Part shown: piece by piece, positions 1 to 5,323 of the stretch
How the letters are laid out: every line of letters begins with the position of its first letter
Position numbering within the stretch: the stretch's first letter is position 1
NCBI GenBank assembly: GCA_036266975.1
Contig: DATAWZ010000207.1
Span: forward strand, 1 to 7,646
From: DATAWZ01 sp036266975
GTDB taxonomy: Bacteria > Actinomycetota > Thermoleophilia > Solirubrobacterales > Solirubrobacteraceae
DNA: 7,646 bases
Reading direction: 5' to 3'
The notes under the pieces: generated by a model
Told to the model about the DNA's origin: nothing
Databases searched by the model: none
The model's input: only the letters and a program-made list of their open reading frames with translations
Translations under genes and position numbers: made by a program

Positions 1-993
1 CCCGACCGCAAGGGCCGGGCCAAGATCCTCGAGGTCCACACGCGCGGCAAGCCGCTGACCAAGGAGATCAACATCGACGCGCTCGCCGGGCAGACCCCGG
101 GCTTCACCGGCGCGGACCTGTCGAACCTCATCAACGAGGCAGCGCTGCTCGCCGCCCGCACAGGCAAGCGCGAGATCGGCCAGGAAGAGCTCGAGGAGGG
201 GATCATGCGCGTGATCGCCGGCCCGGAGAAGAAGACCCGGGTCATGAGCGAGAAGGAGCGCCTGATCACCGCCTACCACGAGATGGGCCACGCGATCGTC
301 GGGCACTTCCTGGAGCACTCCGACCCCGTGCACAAGATCTCGGTCATCTCCCGCGGGCAGGCGCTCGGCTACACGATCTCGATGCCCGGCGAGGACAAGT
401 TCCTGACCACGCGGGCCGAGCTCAACGACACGATGGCGATGACCCTCGGCGGCCGCGCCGCGGAGGAGATCGTCTTCGGCGAGATCACCACCGGCGCCTC
501 CAACGACCTGGAGAAGGTCACCGCGACGGCCAAGCAGATGGTCATGCGCTTCGGCATGAGCGAGAAGCTCGGGCCGCGGGTGTTCGGCCACGACCACGGC
601 CAGCCGTTCCTCGGCCGCGAGTTCTCCGCCGAGCCCGACTACTCCGACGAGATCGCCCGCGAGATCGACGACGAGGTGCGCCGGATCGTCGAGTCCGCGC
701 ACCGGCGGGCCAAGGAGATCCTCACCGAGCGGCGCGGAAGCCTGACCACGCTCTCGGAGGTGCTGCTCAAGCACGAGACGATCGAGCGCGAGCAGTTCGT
801 CGCGCTGCTCGACGGGAAGTCCGAGGGCGACGTCTTTCCGGAGGAGCCCGCGGCGCCCGAGCTGCCGCCCGCGCCCAGCGCCCCGGCCGACCGTCCCGGT
901 CGCGAGGCGCCGCGCCCGCTGCCCCGGCCCGGCCTGGCCGGCGGCACCGCCGAGATGCACGGCGAGGAGCCGGGCCGCCCCGACCTGCTGTAG
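1..993 (+). CDS. ftsH: ATP-dependent zinc metalloprotease FtsH, 3' part (start lies before the window)
   Basis: Frame 1 is open from base 1 to the TAG at 991-993, giving 330 residues of the C-terminal half. FtsH is a membrane-anchored hexameric AAA+ protease that extracts and degrades misfolded membrane and regulatory proteins. Visible residues begin in the AAA lid; the helix starting TPGFTGADLSNLINEAAL (from about residue 32) is an FtsH hallmark. The M41 peptidase domain follows with the zinc motif HEMGH at bases 277-291 (usually HEAGH) and the third ligand Asp in the NDLE segment at bases 505-507. LGGRAAEE and FGMSEKLGP, also typical of FtsH, are present. The final 52 residues are a low-complexity tail with 14 prolines, probably disordered. 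Walker A/B and the transmembrane segments lie upstream of the window. folP follows 42 bp after the stop in the same frame, as in many actinobacterial ftsH-fol loci. Identity is very secure. Confidence 0.97.
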   Translation, partial: PDRKGRAKILEVHTRGKPLTKEINIDALAGQTPGFTGADLSNLINEAALLAARTGKREIGQEELEEGIMRVIAGPEKKTRVMSEKERLITAYHEMGHAIVGHFLEHSDPVHKISVISRGQALGYTISMPGEDKFLTTRAELNDTMAMTLGGRAAEEIVFGEITTGASNDLEKVTATAKQMVMRFGMSEKLGPRVFGHDHGQPFLGREFSAEPDYSDEIAREIDDEVRRIVESAHRRAKEILTERRGSLTTLSEVLLKHETIEREQFVALLDGKSEGDVFPEEPAAPELPPAPSAPADRPGREAPRPLPRPGLAGGTAEMHGEEPGRPDLL

Positions 994-1035
994 CCGCTGG
1001 CCCTGCGGCGACCGGCGATCGGCTCGGCGCGCCTG

Positions 1036-1842
1036 ATGGGCGTGCTCAACGTGACCCCCGACTCCTTCTCGGACGGCGGCCGCTTCCTGGACCCCGACGC
1101 CGCGATCGCGCACGGCTGCGAGCTCGCCGACGAGGGCGCCGCGATCATCGACGTCGGCGGTGAGTCCACGCGCCCGGGGGCGGCGCCGGTCGCGCCCGCC
1201 GAGCAGCGCCGCCGGGTCGGGCCGGTGATCGAGGCGCTCGCCCGCGAGCGGCCGGGCGTGACGCTGTCGATCGACACTGCGAGCGCCGAGGTCGCCGAGG
1301 CGGCGCTCGCCGCCGGGGCGCGCATGGTCAACGACGTCACCGCGCTGCGCGGGGACGCGCGGATGGCCGCCGTCGTGGCCGACTCGCAGGTCGAGGTCTG
1401 CCTGATGCACATGCAGGGCGACCCCCGCACGATGCAGCACGCGCCCGCCTACCGCGACGTGGTCGTGCAGGTGCGCGACTTCCTGGCCGAGCGGATCGAG
1501 TACGCCGCCGCCCACGGGATCCCCACCGAGCGCGTCGTCCTGGACCCCGGCATCGGCTTTGGCAAGACCGTCGAGCACAACCTCGCGCTGCTCGCCCACC
1601 TGGACGCGCTCGCGCCGCTCGGCGCGCCGCTGCTCGTGGGAACCTCGCGCAAGTCCTTCCTGGGCCGGCTCATCGCCGACGCCCGCGGGTCAACCGAGCC
1701 CGTCCCGATGCAGGCGCGCCTGCCCGGGACGATCGCCACCTGCGTGCTCGCGCTCGCCCACGGGGCGAGCGTGTTTCGCGTGCACGACGTCGGCCCGGTC
1801 CGCGATGCGCTTGCCGTCGCGGCTGCTACGTTGCGCGCGTGA
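1036..1842 (+). CDS. folP: Dihydropteroate synthase (start uncertain)
   Basis: Joins para-aminobenzoate to 6-hydroxymethyl-dihydropterin diphosphate, giving dihydropteroate in folate synthesis; it is the sulfonamide target. The 268-residue product is a TIM barrel with the full set of known active-site positions: N5 (NVTPDSF), D39 and R46 (DVGGESTRPGA), D80 (SIDT), N99-D100, M126 (MHMQG), D170 and K177 (DPGIGFGK), K206 (TSRKSF), R248 and H250 (FRVHD). ATG 1036 is the only ATG/GTG/TTG after the ftsH stop that keeps the catalytic core, but it removes about 17 residues present at the E. coli N terminus, and no SD precedes it. The in-frame codons from 994 encode a plausible N-terminal strand (PLALRRPAIGSARL), so a CTG start at 997 or 1003 is possible. 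The end overlaps folB by 4 bp from GTG 1839. Function is secure; the 5' end is not. Confidence 0.95.
   Translation: MGVLNVTPDSFSDGGRFLDPDAAIAHGCELADEGAAIIDVGGESTRPGAAPVAPAEQRRRVGPVIEALARERPGVTLSIDTASAEVAEAALAAGARMVNDVTALRGDARMAAVVADSQVEVCLMHMQGDPRTMQHAPAYRDVVVQVRDFLAERIEYAAAHGIPTERVVLDPGIGFGKTVEHNLALLAHLDALAPLGAPLLVGTSRKSFLGRLIADARGSTEPVPMQARLPGTIATCVLALAHGASVFRVHDVGPVRDALAVAAATLRA
1827..1832 (+). promoter_or_regulatory. Candidate -10 element for leaderless folB
   Basis: TACGTT fits the TANNNT form of an actinobacterial -10 hexamer. It ends 6 nt before GTG 1839 (spacer gcgcgc), so transcription would begin at or next to the start codon. There is no SD before folB. It lies inside the last codons of folP. 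I see no convincing -35 at 16-18 bp, so this is a positional inference supported by similar arrangements before folK, coaX and dus. Confidence 0.4.
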
Positions 1843-2273
1843 TGGACGACGACGACTTCGCGAACGAGGAGTCGGGCCCCGACGAGGACGACGACGAGGA
1901 ACTGCAGACTGTCGTCACGATCGAGATCAGCGGGCTGTCGCTGTACACCCATCACGGCGTCAGCGCCGCCGAGCGCGAGGTCGGCCAGCGCCTGGTCATC
2001 GACCTGCGCCTGGATGTCGGCAAGTCCGACGCGACGATCACCGACGAGCTCGAGGACACCGTCGACTACGGCGAGGTCTGCCAGCTCGTCGCGCTCGTGG
2101 CCCAGCAGCGCTCCTACCGTACCCTCGAGCGGCTGTGCGGCGCGATCGCCGATCGGCTCGTCGACGACTTCGAGCTGGAGGCGGTGTGGGTCAAGGCGGC
2201 CAAGCCCGAGCCGCCGATCCCGCTGCCGGTCGAGGAGGTCTCGGTCGAGGTCTGGCGCGAGGCGGCCGAGTAG
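1839..2273 (+). CDS. folB: Dihydroneopterin aldolase with acidic N-terminal extension
   Basis: Converts 7,8-dihydroneopterin to 6-hydroxymethyl-7,8-dihydropterin and glycolaldehyde, supplying FolK. The product has 144 residues; about residues 24-144 match the approximately 120-residue family. Recognisable positions, numbered from GTG 1839, are E45 (equivalent to S. aureus E22, in HHGVSAAE), Y77 (VDYGEV, equivalent to Y54) and K122 (AKPEPPIP, equivalent to K100), and the C terminus ends in the usual VSVEVWRE strand. Residues 3-21 are strikingly acidic (13 of 19 are D or E) and lie before the conserved core. GTG 1839 overlaps the folP stop by 4 bp; ATG 1842, the next codon, overlaps it by 1 bp. 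I prefer GTG because a -10-like TACGTT sits exactly 6 nt upstream. Coupling to folP is an alternative. FolB works as an octamer in characterised species. Confidence 0.95.
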   Translation: MMDDDDFANEESGPDEDDDEELQTVVTIEISGLSLYTHHGVSAAEREVGQRLVIDLRLDVGKSDATITDELEDTVDYGEVCQLVALVAQQRSYRTLERLCGAIADRLVDDFELEAVWVKAAKPEPPIPLPVEEVSVEVWREAAE

Positions 2274-2332
2274 CCGGCCAAGGGAGAAGGAATCCGCCGC
2301 GGCGGCGTCCTCGGGATCGAACGCCGACCACC

Positions 2333-2337
2333 AGGAG
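2333..2337 (+). promoter_or_regulatory. Shine-Dalgarno sequence of the cupredoxin-like gene
   Basis: AGGAG lies 7 nt before ATG 2345 and fixes that start. The 71-bp gap after folB also contains a 12-bp perfect GC palindrome at 2294-2305 with no loop or T tract, so no terminator is evident there. Confidence 0.75.
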
Positions 2338-2344
2338 ACCGCCG

Positions 2345-3181
2345 ATGCGCAGATTCGCCTTGATCCTCGCCGCCCTGTCGCTGGGAGCCGCCGCCGCGAT
2401 CGCGCCGGCGATCGCGGTCTCCCAGGACACCTCGACGCCGACCGTGACCGTGCTCGACAGCGCCAGCTGCCCGGGCGGCGGCGAGTGGCCCTACTGCTTC
2501 CAGCAGGGCGCAAACGAGAACCCGACGGTCACCATCCCGGTGGGCGGTACCGTCGACTTCTCCCAGACCGGCGCGACCTCCCCGTCGAACGTCGACTTCG
2601 GCGCCATGCAGCCGAGCTCGTGCACCGGCATCCCGAACACGCCGACGACGAGCGACTGGTCCGGGAGCTGCACGTTCGACAGCGCGGGCACCTATCCGTT
2701 CCACTCCGACGGGACGCCCGAGTCCGCGTACATGAGCGGCGAGATCGTGGTGGGGAGCTCCTCGACGACGAGCACCGGGACGAGCACGGGCACCGGCACC
2801 GGGACGAGCACCGGCACCACGCCGGTGCCGAACGGCACGACCGCCTCGCCGTCGGTGACCACCGCGGTGCTCGCCGCGCTGAAGACGATCAGCGCGCCGC
2901 ACAAGCAGAGGGGCACGCGCGTGATCGAGACCTTCGAGAGCCCGCAGAGGGGGCTGCGCGTGCGGATGGAGCTGATCGGTCCCCACGACGAGGTGCTCGG
3001 CAAGGGCTCGCACACGACGACCGGCGCCGGCATCGAGCGCCTGTCGGTCACGCTGAGCTCGGCCGGCAAGCGCGCGCTGCAGCGTAGCCACGACCTCGAG
3101 CTCGAGCTGCGCACGCTCGTCTCCGGCGGTGGCCTGTCGACCCCGCACGGCGCGAAGCGGACGGTGACGCTGAGCGGCTGA
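2345..3181 (+). CDS. Secreted two-domain protein with degenerate cupredoxin-like fold
   Basis: A 278-residue protein with a clear Sec signal peptide: MRR, a hydrophobic Ala/Leu core to about residue 22, and likely cleavage after AIA at 24. Residues 32-136 resemble plastocyanin/azurin-type cupredoxins, with a TVTIPVGGTVDF strand, an SNVDFG strand, then the FDSAGTYPFHS...MSGEIVV ending. The normal copper ligands appear missing. The usual HNV is SNV (S81-N82-V83), the usual YxFHC is YPFHS (S121) and the second His is absent; only M130 remains. Four cysteines (42, 51, 93, 109) could form two disulfides outside the cytoplasm. Residues 137-160 form a Ser/Thr/Gly linker. Residues about 166-278 are a second beta-rich domain ending in KRTVTLSG, of a style common in secreted actinobacterial proteins. 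It sits between folB and folK with its own SD and has no obvious folate role. The cupredoxin assignment is from pattern recognition only. Confidence 0.8.
   Translation: MRRFALILAALSLGAAAAIAPAIAVSQDTSTPTVTVLDSASCPGGGEWPYCFQQGANENPTVTIPVGGTVDFSQTGATSPSNVDFGAMQPSSCTGIPNTPTTSDWSGSCTFDSAGTYPFHSDGTPESAYMSGEIVVGSSSTTSTGTSTGTGTGTSTGTTPVPNGTTASPSVTTAVLAALKTISAPHKQRGTRVIETFESPQRGLRVRMELIGPHDEVLGKGSHTTTGAGIERLSVTLSSAGKRALQRSHDLELELRTLVSGGGLSTPHGAKRTVTLSG
2773..2811 (+). repeat. Short in-frame direct repeat encoding the Ser/Thr/Gly linker
   Basis: The 15-nt unit CACCGGGACGAGCAC occurs exactly at 2773-2787 and again at 2797-2811, an offset of 24 nt or eight codons. It encodes the repeating STGT/GTGT pattern of the linker between the two domains of the secreted protein. 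The period is a multiple of three, so copy-number change by slippage would keep the frame. Confidence 0.75.
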
Positions 3182-3184
3182 TGG

Positions 3185-3190
3185 CAGACT
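3185..3190 (+). promoter_or_regulatory. Candidate -10 element for leaderless folK
   Basis: CAGACT (matching the key A at position 2 and T at position 6 of the -10 hexamer) ends 7 nt before ATG 3198; the spacer is ggcgcgc. No SD is present before this start. The spacing and spacer resemble those before folB and dus. This is an inference from recurrence; no good -35 is seen. Confidence 0.33.
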
Positions 3191-3197
3191 GGCGCGC

Positions 3198-3785
3198 ATG
3201 GACGTCGAAGAACGAGGGGCCCGGCCGGCCGGCCTGACGGCCCGGCTGCCTGTGCCCCGAATGGGGTACGCCACCCTCGATGCGCGCCTCGGCCTCCTCG
3301 GCCTGGGATCGAACGTCGGTGACCGCCGCGCGCAGCTGCAGGCGGCCCTCACCGCGCTGCCCGCCCACGGCGTGCAGGTGCTCGCGAGCTCGTCGACCTA
3401 CGACACCGACCCGGTGGGCGAGGTGCCGGGCCAGCCGAGCTTCTTGAACGCGTGCCTGCGGATCTCGACCGCGCTCGAGCCGCTGGCGCTGCTCGACGCG
3501 GCCAAGGCGGTCGAGGGCGAGCTCGGGCGGGCGCCCGGCGGCGTGCGCCACGGCCCGCGCCCGATCGACGTCGACGTGCTGCTGCTCGACGGCGTGCGTC
3601 TCGAGCACGAGCGCATGACGCTGCCCCACCGCGAGCTGCTGACCCGGCGCTTCGTGCTGATCCCCGCGCTCGAGCTCGACGGCGAGCTGACCGTGCCCGG
3701 GGGCGCGCGCCTGGCCGACGCGCTCGCCGCGCTCTCGCTCGCGGAGGGCGTGCGCTGGGCGGGGTCACCCCTTGCGCTCGCGTAG
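3198..3785 (+). CDS. folK: 6-hydroxymethyl-7,8-dihydropterin pyrophosphokinase (HPPK)
   Basis: Transfers pyrophosphate from ATP to 6-hydroxymethyl-7,8-dihydropterin, making the FolP substrate. The 195-residue product carries GLGSNVGDR (residues 35-43), QPSFLNACL (around 80-87), and the HPPK signature RHGPRPIDVDVLLL with the two Mg-binding aspartates D124 and D126. LPHRELLTRRFVLIPALEL follows, as usual for the family. The conserved core normally begins within about 5-8 residues of the start; here 34 residues precede GLGSN from ATG 3198. ATG 3261 would shorten this to 13. Neither start has an SD. I keep 3198 because a -10-like hexamer lies 7 nt upstream, but 3261 is a real alternative. The 3' end overlaps the convergent tetR gene by 21 bp. 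The first codons lie 17 bp after the stop of the secreted protein gene. Confidence 0.95.
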   Translation: MDVEERGARPAGLTARLPVPRMGYATLDARLGLLGLGSNVGDRRAQLQAALTALPAHGVQVLASSSTYDTDPVGEVPGQPSFLNACLRISTALEPLALLDAAKAVEGELGRAPGGVRHGPRPIDVDVLLLDGVRLEHERMTLPHRELLTRRFVLIPALELDGELTVPGGARLADALAALSLAEGVRWAGSPLALA

Positions 3786-4400
3786 CCCGCCGAGCACCCG
3801 GCGGACGATCTCGCCGGCCTGCGCGCGCGCCTCGACCGGGTCGGGCGCGCGGGCCAGGTACAGCGCGAGCTCGTCGATCGTCGCCATCAGGACGAGGGCG
3901 AGCGGGCGCAGCGGCAGCGGGTCGATCTCGCCGGCGTCCATCGCCGCCTGCAGCACGGTCTCGGTCAGGCCGAGCCCATGCTGCTCGGCGACCTCGCGCC
4001 AGGCCTCCCAGCCGAGCACGGCCGGGGCGTCGAGCAGGACGATGCGCTGCACCTCGGGGTCGGTGCTCGCGTCCAGGAACAGATTGGAGCCGACCTCGAT
4101 CGCCGCCCACGGTCCGCCGTTCTGCAGCGCGGCGAACGCCTCGGCGGCCATGCCCTCGGTGAGCTCGGTCTCGATCTGCTCGTAGACCGCGGCGAACAGC
4201 GCCTCCTTGCCGGCGAAGTGGTGGTACAGGGCTCCGCGCGTGACGCCGGCGGCGCGCACGATCTCCTCGGTGCCCACGGCGGCGTAGCCGCGCTCGGCGA
4301 ATAGCCCGCGCGCGGCGGCGATCAGCTGCGCGCGCGTCGCCGCCGACCGGTCAGCCTGCCGACGTCGCGTCGGCTGAGGATCTTCTTCGGACACATTCAT
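3765..4400 (-). CDS. TetR/AcrR-family transcriptional repressor
   Basis: A 211-residue protein with an N-terminal TetR helix-turn-helix: TRAQLIAAARGLFAERGYAAVGTEEIVRAAGVTRGALYHHFAGKEALF spans about residues 22-69, and the GVTRGALYHHF recognition helix is typical. The remaining all-helical part would bind a ligand; its LLDAPAVLGWEAWREV segment is frequent in actinobacterial TetR proteins. It is divergent from the alpha/beta hydrolase gene, with 62 bp between starts, so it most likely represses that gene and itself. A palindromic site overlaps its own start codon. No SD precedes ATG 4400. A -10-like TAACAT (minus strand, 4415-4410) would place the transcript start within a few bases of the ATG, so it may be leaderless or nearly so. 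The 3' end overlaps folK tail-to-tail by 21 bp. The ligand cannot be told from sequence. Confidence 0.93.
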   Translation of the reverse strand: MNVSEEDPQPTRRRQADRSAATRAQLIAAARGLFAERGYAAVGTEEIVRAAGVTRGALYHHFAGKEALFAAVYEQIETELTEGMAAEAFAALQNGGPWAAIEVGSNLFLDASTDPEVQRIVLLDAPAVLGWEAWREVAEQHGLGLTETVLQAAMDAGEIDPLPLRPLALVLMATIDELALYLARAPDPVEARAQAGEIVRRVLGGLRERKG

Positions 4401-4413
4401 ACTGTTTGAATGT
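4393..4413. promoter_or_regulatory. Operator site A for the divergent TetR regulator
   Basis: A perfect 7-bp inverted repeat, ACATTCA / TGAATGT, with a 7-bp spacer. Its core at 4399-4411, read on the minus strand, is ATTCAAACAGTAT. That matches site B (ATACAAACTGTAT) at 11 of 13 positions. It overlaps the tetR start codon and the candidate -35 of the hydrolase promoter, which suits autoregulation plus target repression. Binding by this TetR is inferred from position and symmetry. Confidence 0.6.
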
Positions 4414-4433
4414 TAGAGTCGATCAGATACAAA
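4406..4433 (+). promoter_or_regulatory. Candidate promoter of the alpha/beta hydrolase gene
   Basis: TTGAAT (4406-4411, four of six to TTGACA) and TACAAA (4428-4433, four of six to TATAAT) are separated by 16 bp. Transcription would begin near 4440, leaving a short leader with the SD at 4450-4455. Both hexamers lie within the proposed operators, so repressor binding would block polymerase. Confidence 0.45.
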
Positions 4434-4439
4434 CTGTAT
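4427..4439. promoter_or_regulatory. Operator site B for the divergent TetR regulator
   Basis: ATACA-AAC-TGTAT is a perfect palindrome with 5-bp arms around a 3-bp centre. Its centre (4433) is 28 bp from the centre of site A (4405). It covers the candidate -10 of the hydrolase gene. Two like sites in one AT-rich spacer (41 of 60 bases at 4391-4450 are A or T) fit a TetR operator pair. Confidence 0.6.
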
Positions 4440-4449
4440 GTATTTCAAC

Positions 4450-4455
4450 AGGAGG
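4450..4455 (+). promoter_or_regulatory. Strong Shine-Dalgarno sequence of the alpha/beta hydrolase gene
   Basis: AGGAGG ends 7 nt before GTG 4463. It decides the start: the longer reading from TTG 4406 would begin upstream of the SD and inside the operator region. Confidence 0.85.
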
Positions 4456-4462
4456 TTCGGAC

Positions 4463-5314
4463 GTGACCGACACGCAGACCATCCAGTTGCCGCAGGGGCC
4501 GATCGCGGTCCAGCAGCGCGGGCAGGGAGCGCCGATCGTCTTCGTTCACGGGCTCGCCGTCGACGGCTCGCTCTGGCGCAAGGTCACGCCGTCGCTCGAC
4601 GGCGCCTTCCGCTGTGTGGTTCCGACGCTGCCGCTCGGCGCCCACCGCCAGCCGATGAGCGCCGGCTTCGAGCGCTCGCCGCGCGGGGTGGCCCACCTGC
4701 TCGCCGACCTGCTCGGCGAGCTCGAGCTCGAGGACGTCACGCTCGTGGCCAACGACACCGGCGGGGCGATCACCCAGCTGCTGATCAGCGAGCGCCCCGA
4801 GCGCGTCGGCCGCGTGGTGCTCACCAACTGCGACTGCTACGAGAACTTCCTGCCGCTCGCGTTCCGCCCGATGCAGTGGATCGCGCGCGTGCCCGGGCTC
4901 ACCGGCCTGCTGCTGCGGCCCAGCCGCCGCGCCTGGGTGCGCAGGCTCTCCTTCGCGCCGCTGATGAAGCACGGCAGCGACCCCGAGGTGCTCGCCCAGT
5001 GGTCCGAGCCCGCGCGCACCGACCCGGCGATTCGCGCCGACCTGGTCGCCTTCCTGCGCGCGATCGACAAGCGCGACACCCTCGCCGCGGCGGAGCGGCT
5101 GCGCACCTACCCGCGCCCGGTGCTGCTCGCCTGGGCGAGCGAGGACCGCTTCTTCAAGCTCCGCTGGGCCCAGCGGCTCGCCGCCGACCTGCCCCATGCG
5201 CGCATCGAGGAGATTCCCGACTGCCACGCGTTCGTGCCCGAGGACCGGCCGGCGCGCCTGGCCGACCTGATCGCGGCCTTCGTCCGCGAGACGCAGGGCG
5301 CGCCCGTCGCCTGA
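4463..5314 (+). CDS. Alpha/beta hydrolase with Asp-type nucleophile motif
   Basis: A 283-residue cytoplasmic alpha/beta-hydrolase-fold enzyme with no signal peptide. The oxyanion-hole HG is at residues 29-30 (FVHGLAVDGSLW). The nucleophile elbow reads VANDTGGA, placing Asp98 where serine hydrolases have Ser (GxSxG). The probable acid is D228 (ASEDRFF) and the catalytic His is H255 (DCHAFVPEDRP). An Asp nucleophile is known in haloalkane dehalogenases and epoxide hydrolases, whose elbow is usually HDWGG. The residue after the nucleophile is Thr99 rather than the halide-stabilising Trp, so dehalogenase activity is not assured. Residues about 140-200 form the helical cap. GTG 4463 is chosen for the AGGAGG 7 nt upstream. 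The divergent tetR and paired operators suggest induction by the substrate or a relative. It ends 9 bp before the convergent amidohydrolase. Substrate unknown; an epoxide, haloacid or ester is each possible. Confidence 0.9.
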   Translation: MTDTQTIQLPQGPIAVQQRGQGAPIVFVHGLAVDGSLWRKVTPSLDGAFRCVVPTLPLGAHRQPMSAGFERSPRGVAHLLADLLGELELEDVTLVANDTGGAITQLLISERPERVGRVVLTNCDCYENFLPLAFRPMQWIARVPGLTGLLLRPSRRAWVRRLSFAPLMKHGSDPEVLAQWSEPARTDPAIRADLVAFLRAIDKRDTLAAAERLRTYPRPVLLAWASEDRFFKLRWAQRLAADLPHARIEEIPDCHAFVPEDRPARLADLIAAFVRETQGAPVA

Positions 5315-5323
5315 GCTGCGCCG

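Noticed and set aside
991..996. Programmed readthrough of the ftsH TAG to make an FtsH-FolP fusion
   Set aside because: The context TAG-CCG is not a known readthrough signal and no recoding element is visible; kept only as one option in the folP-start finding.
639..1430. Long minus-strand open frame (263 codons) opposite ftsH/folP
   Set aside because: The translation is low-complexity Ser/Arg/Ala with no family motif, and it crosses two secure genes. It is a by-product of high GC with few stop codons.
2264..2279. Hairpin GGCCG-agtagc-CGGCC over the folB stop codon
   Set aside because: Only five base pairs and no following T run; too weak to call a terminator.
2294..2305. 12-bp perfect palindrome CCGCCGCGGCGG after folB as a terminator or operator
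   Set aside because: No loop and no T tract, and such GC palindromes arise easily at this base composition.
2114..3352. Minus-strand open frame of 412 codons opposite folB, the secreted protein and folK
   Set aside because: Arg/Ala-rich composition and no domain; the plus strand carries well-supported genes with SD, signal peptide and motifs.
3761..3771. GGGGTCACCCC palindrome at the folK/tetR junction as a bidirectional terminator
   Set aside because: Four-base arms with a 3-nt loop and no T tract on either side; it also encodes the end of both proteins.
4442..4454. Possible third operator copy overlapping the hydrolase SD
   Set aside because: Only 9 of 13 matches to site A and no dyad symmetry; the match is partly due to the SD itself.
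4406..4462. TTG 4406 as the start of the alpha/beta hydrolase
   Set aside because: It lies inside the operator and promoter region, upstream of the AGGAGG that serves GTG 4463, and the extra residues are not part of the fold.
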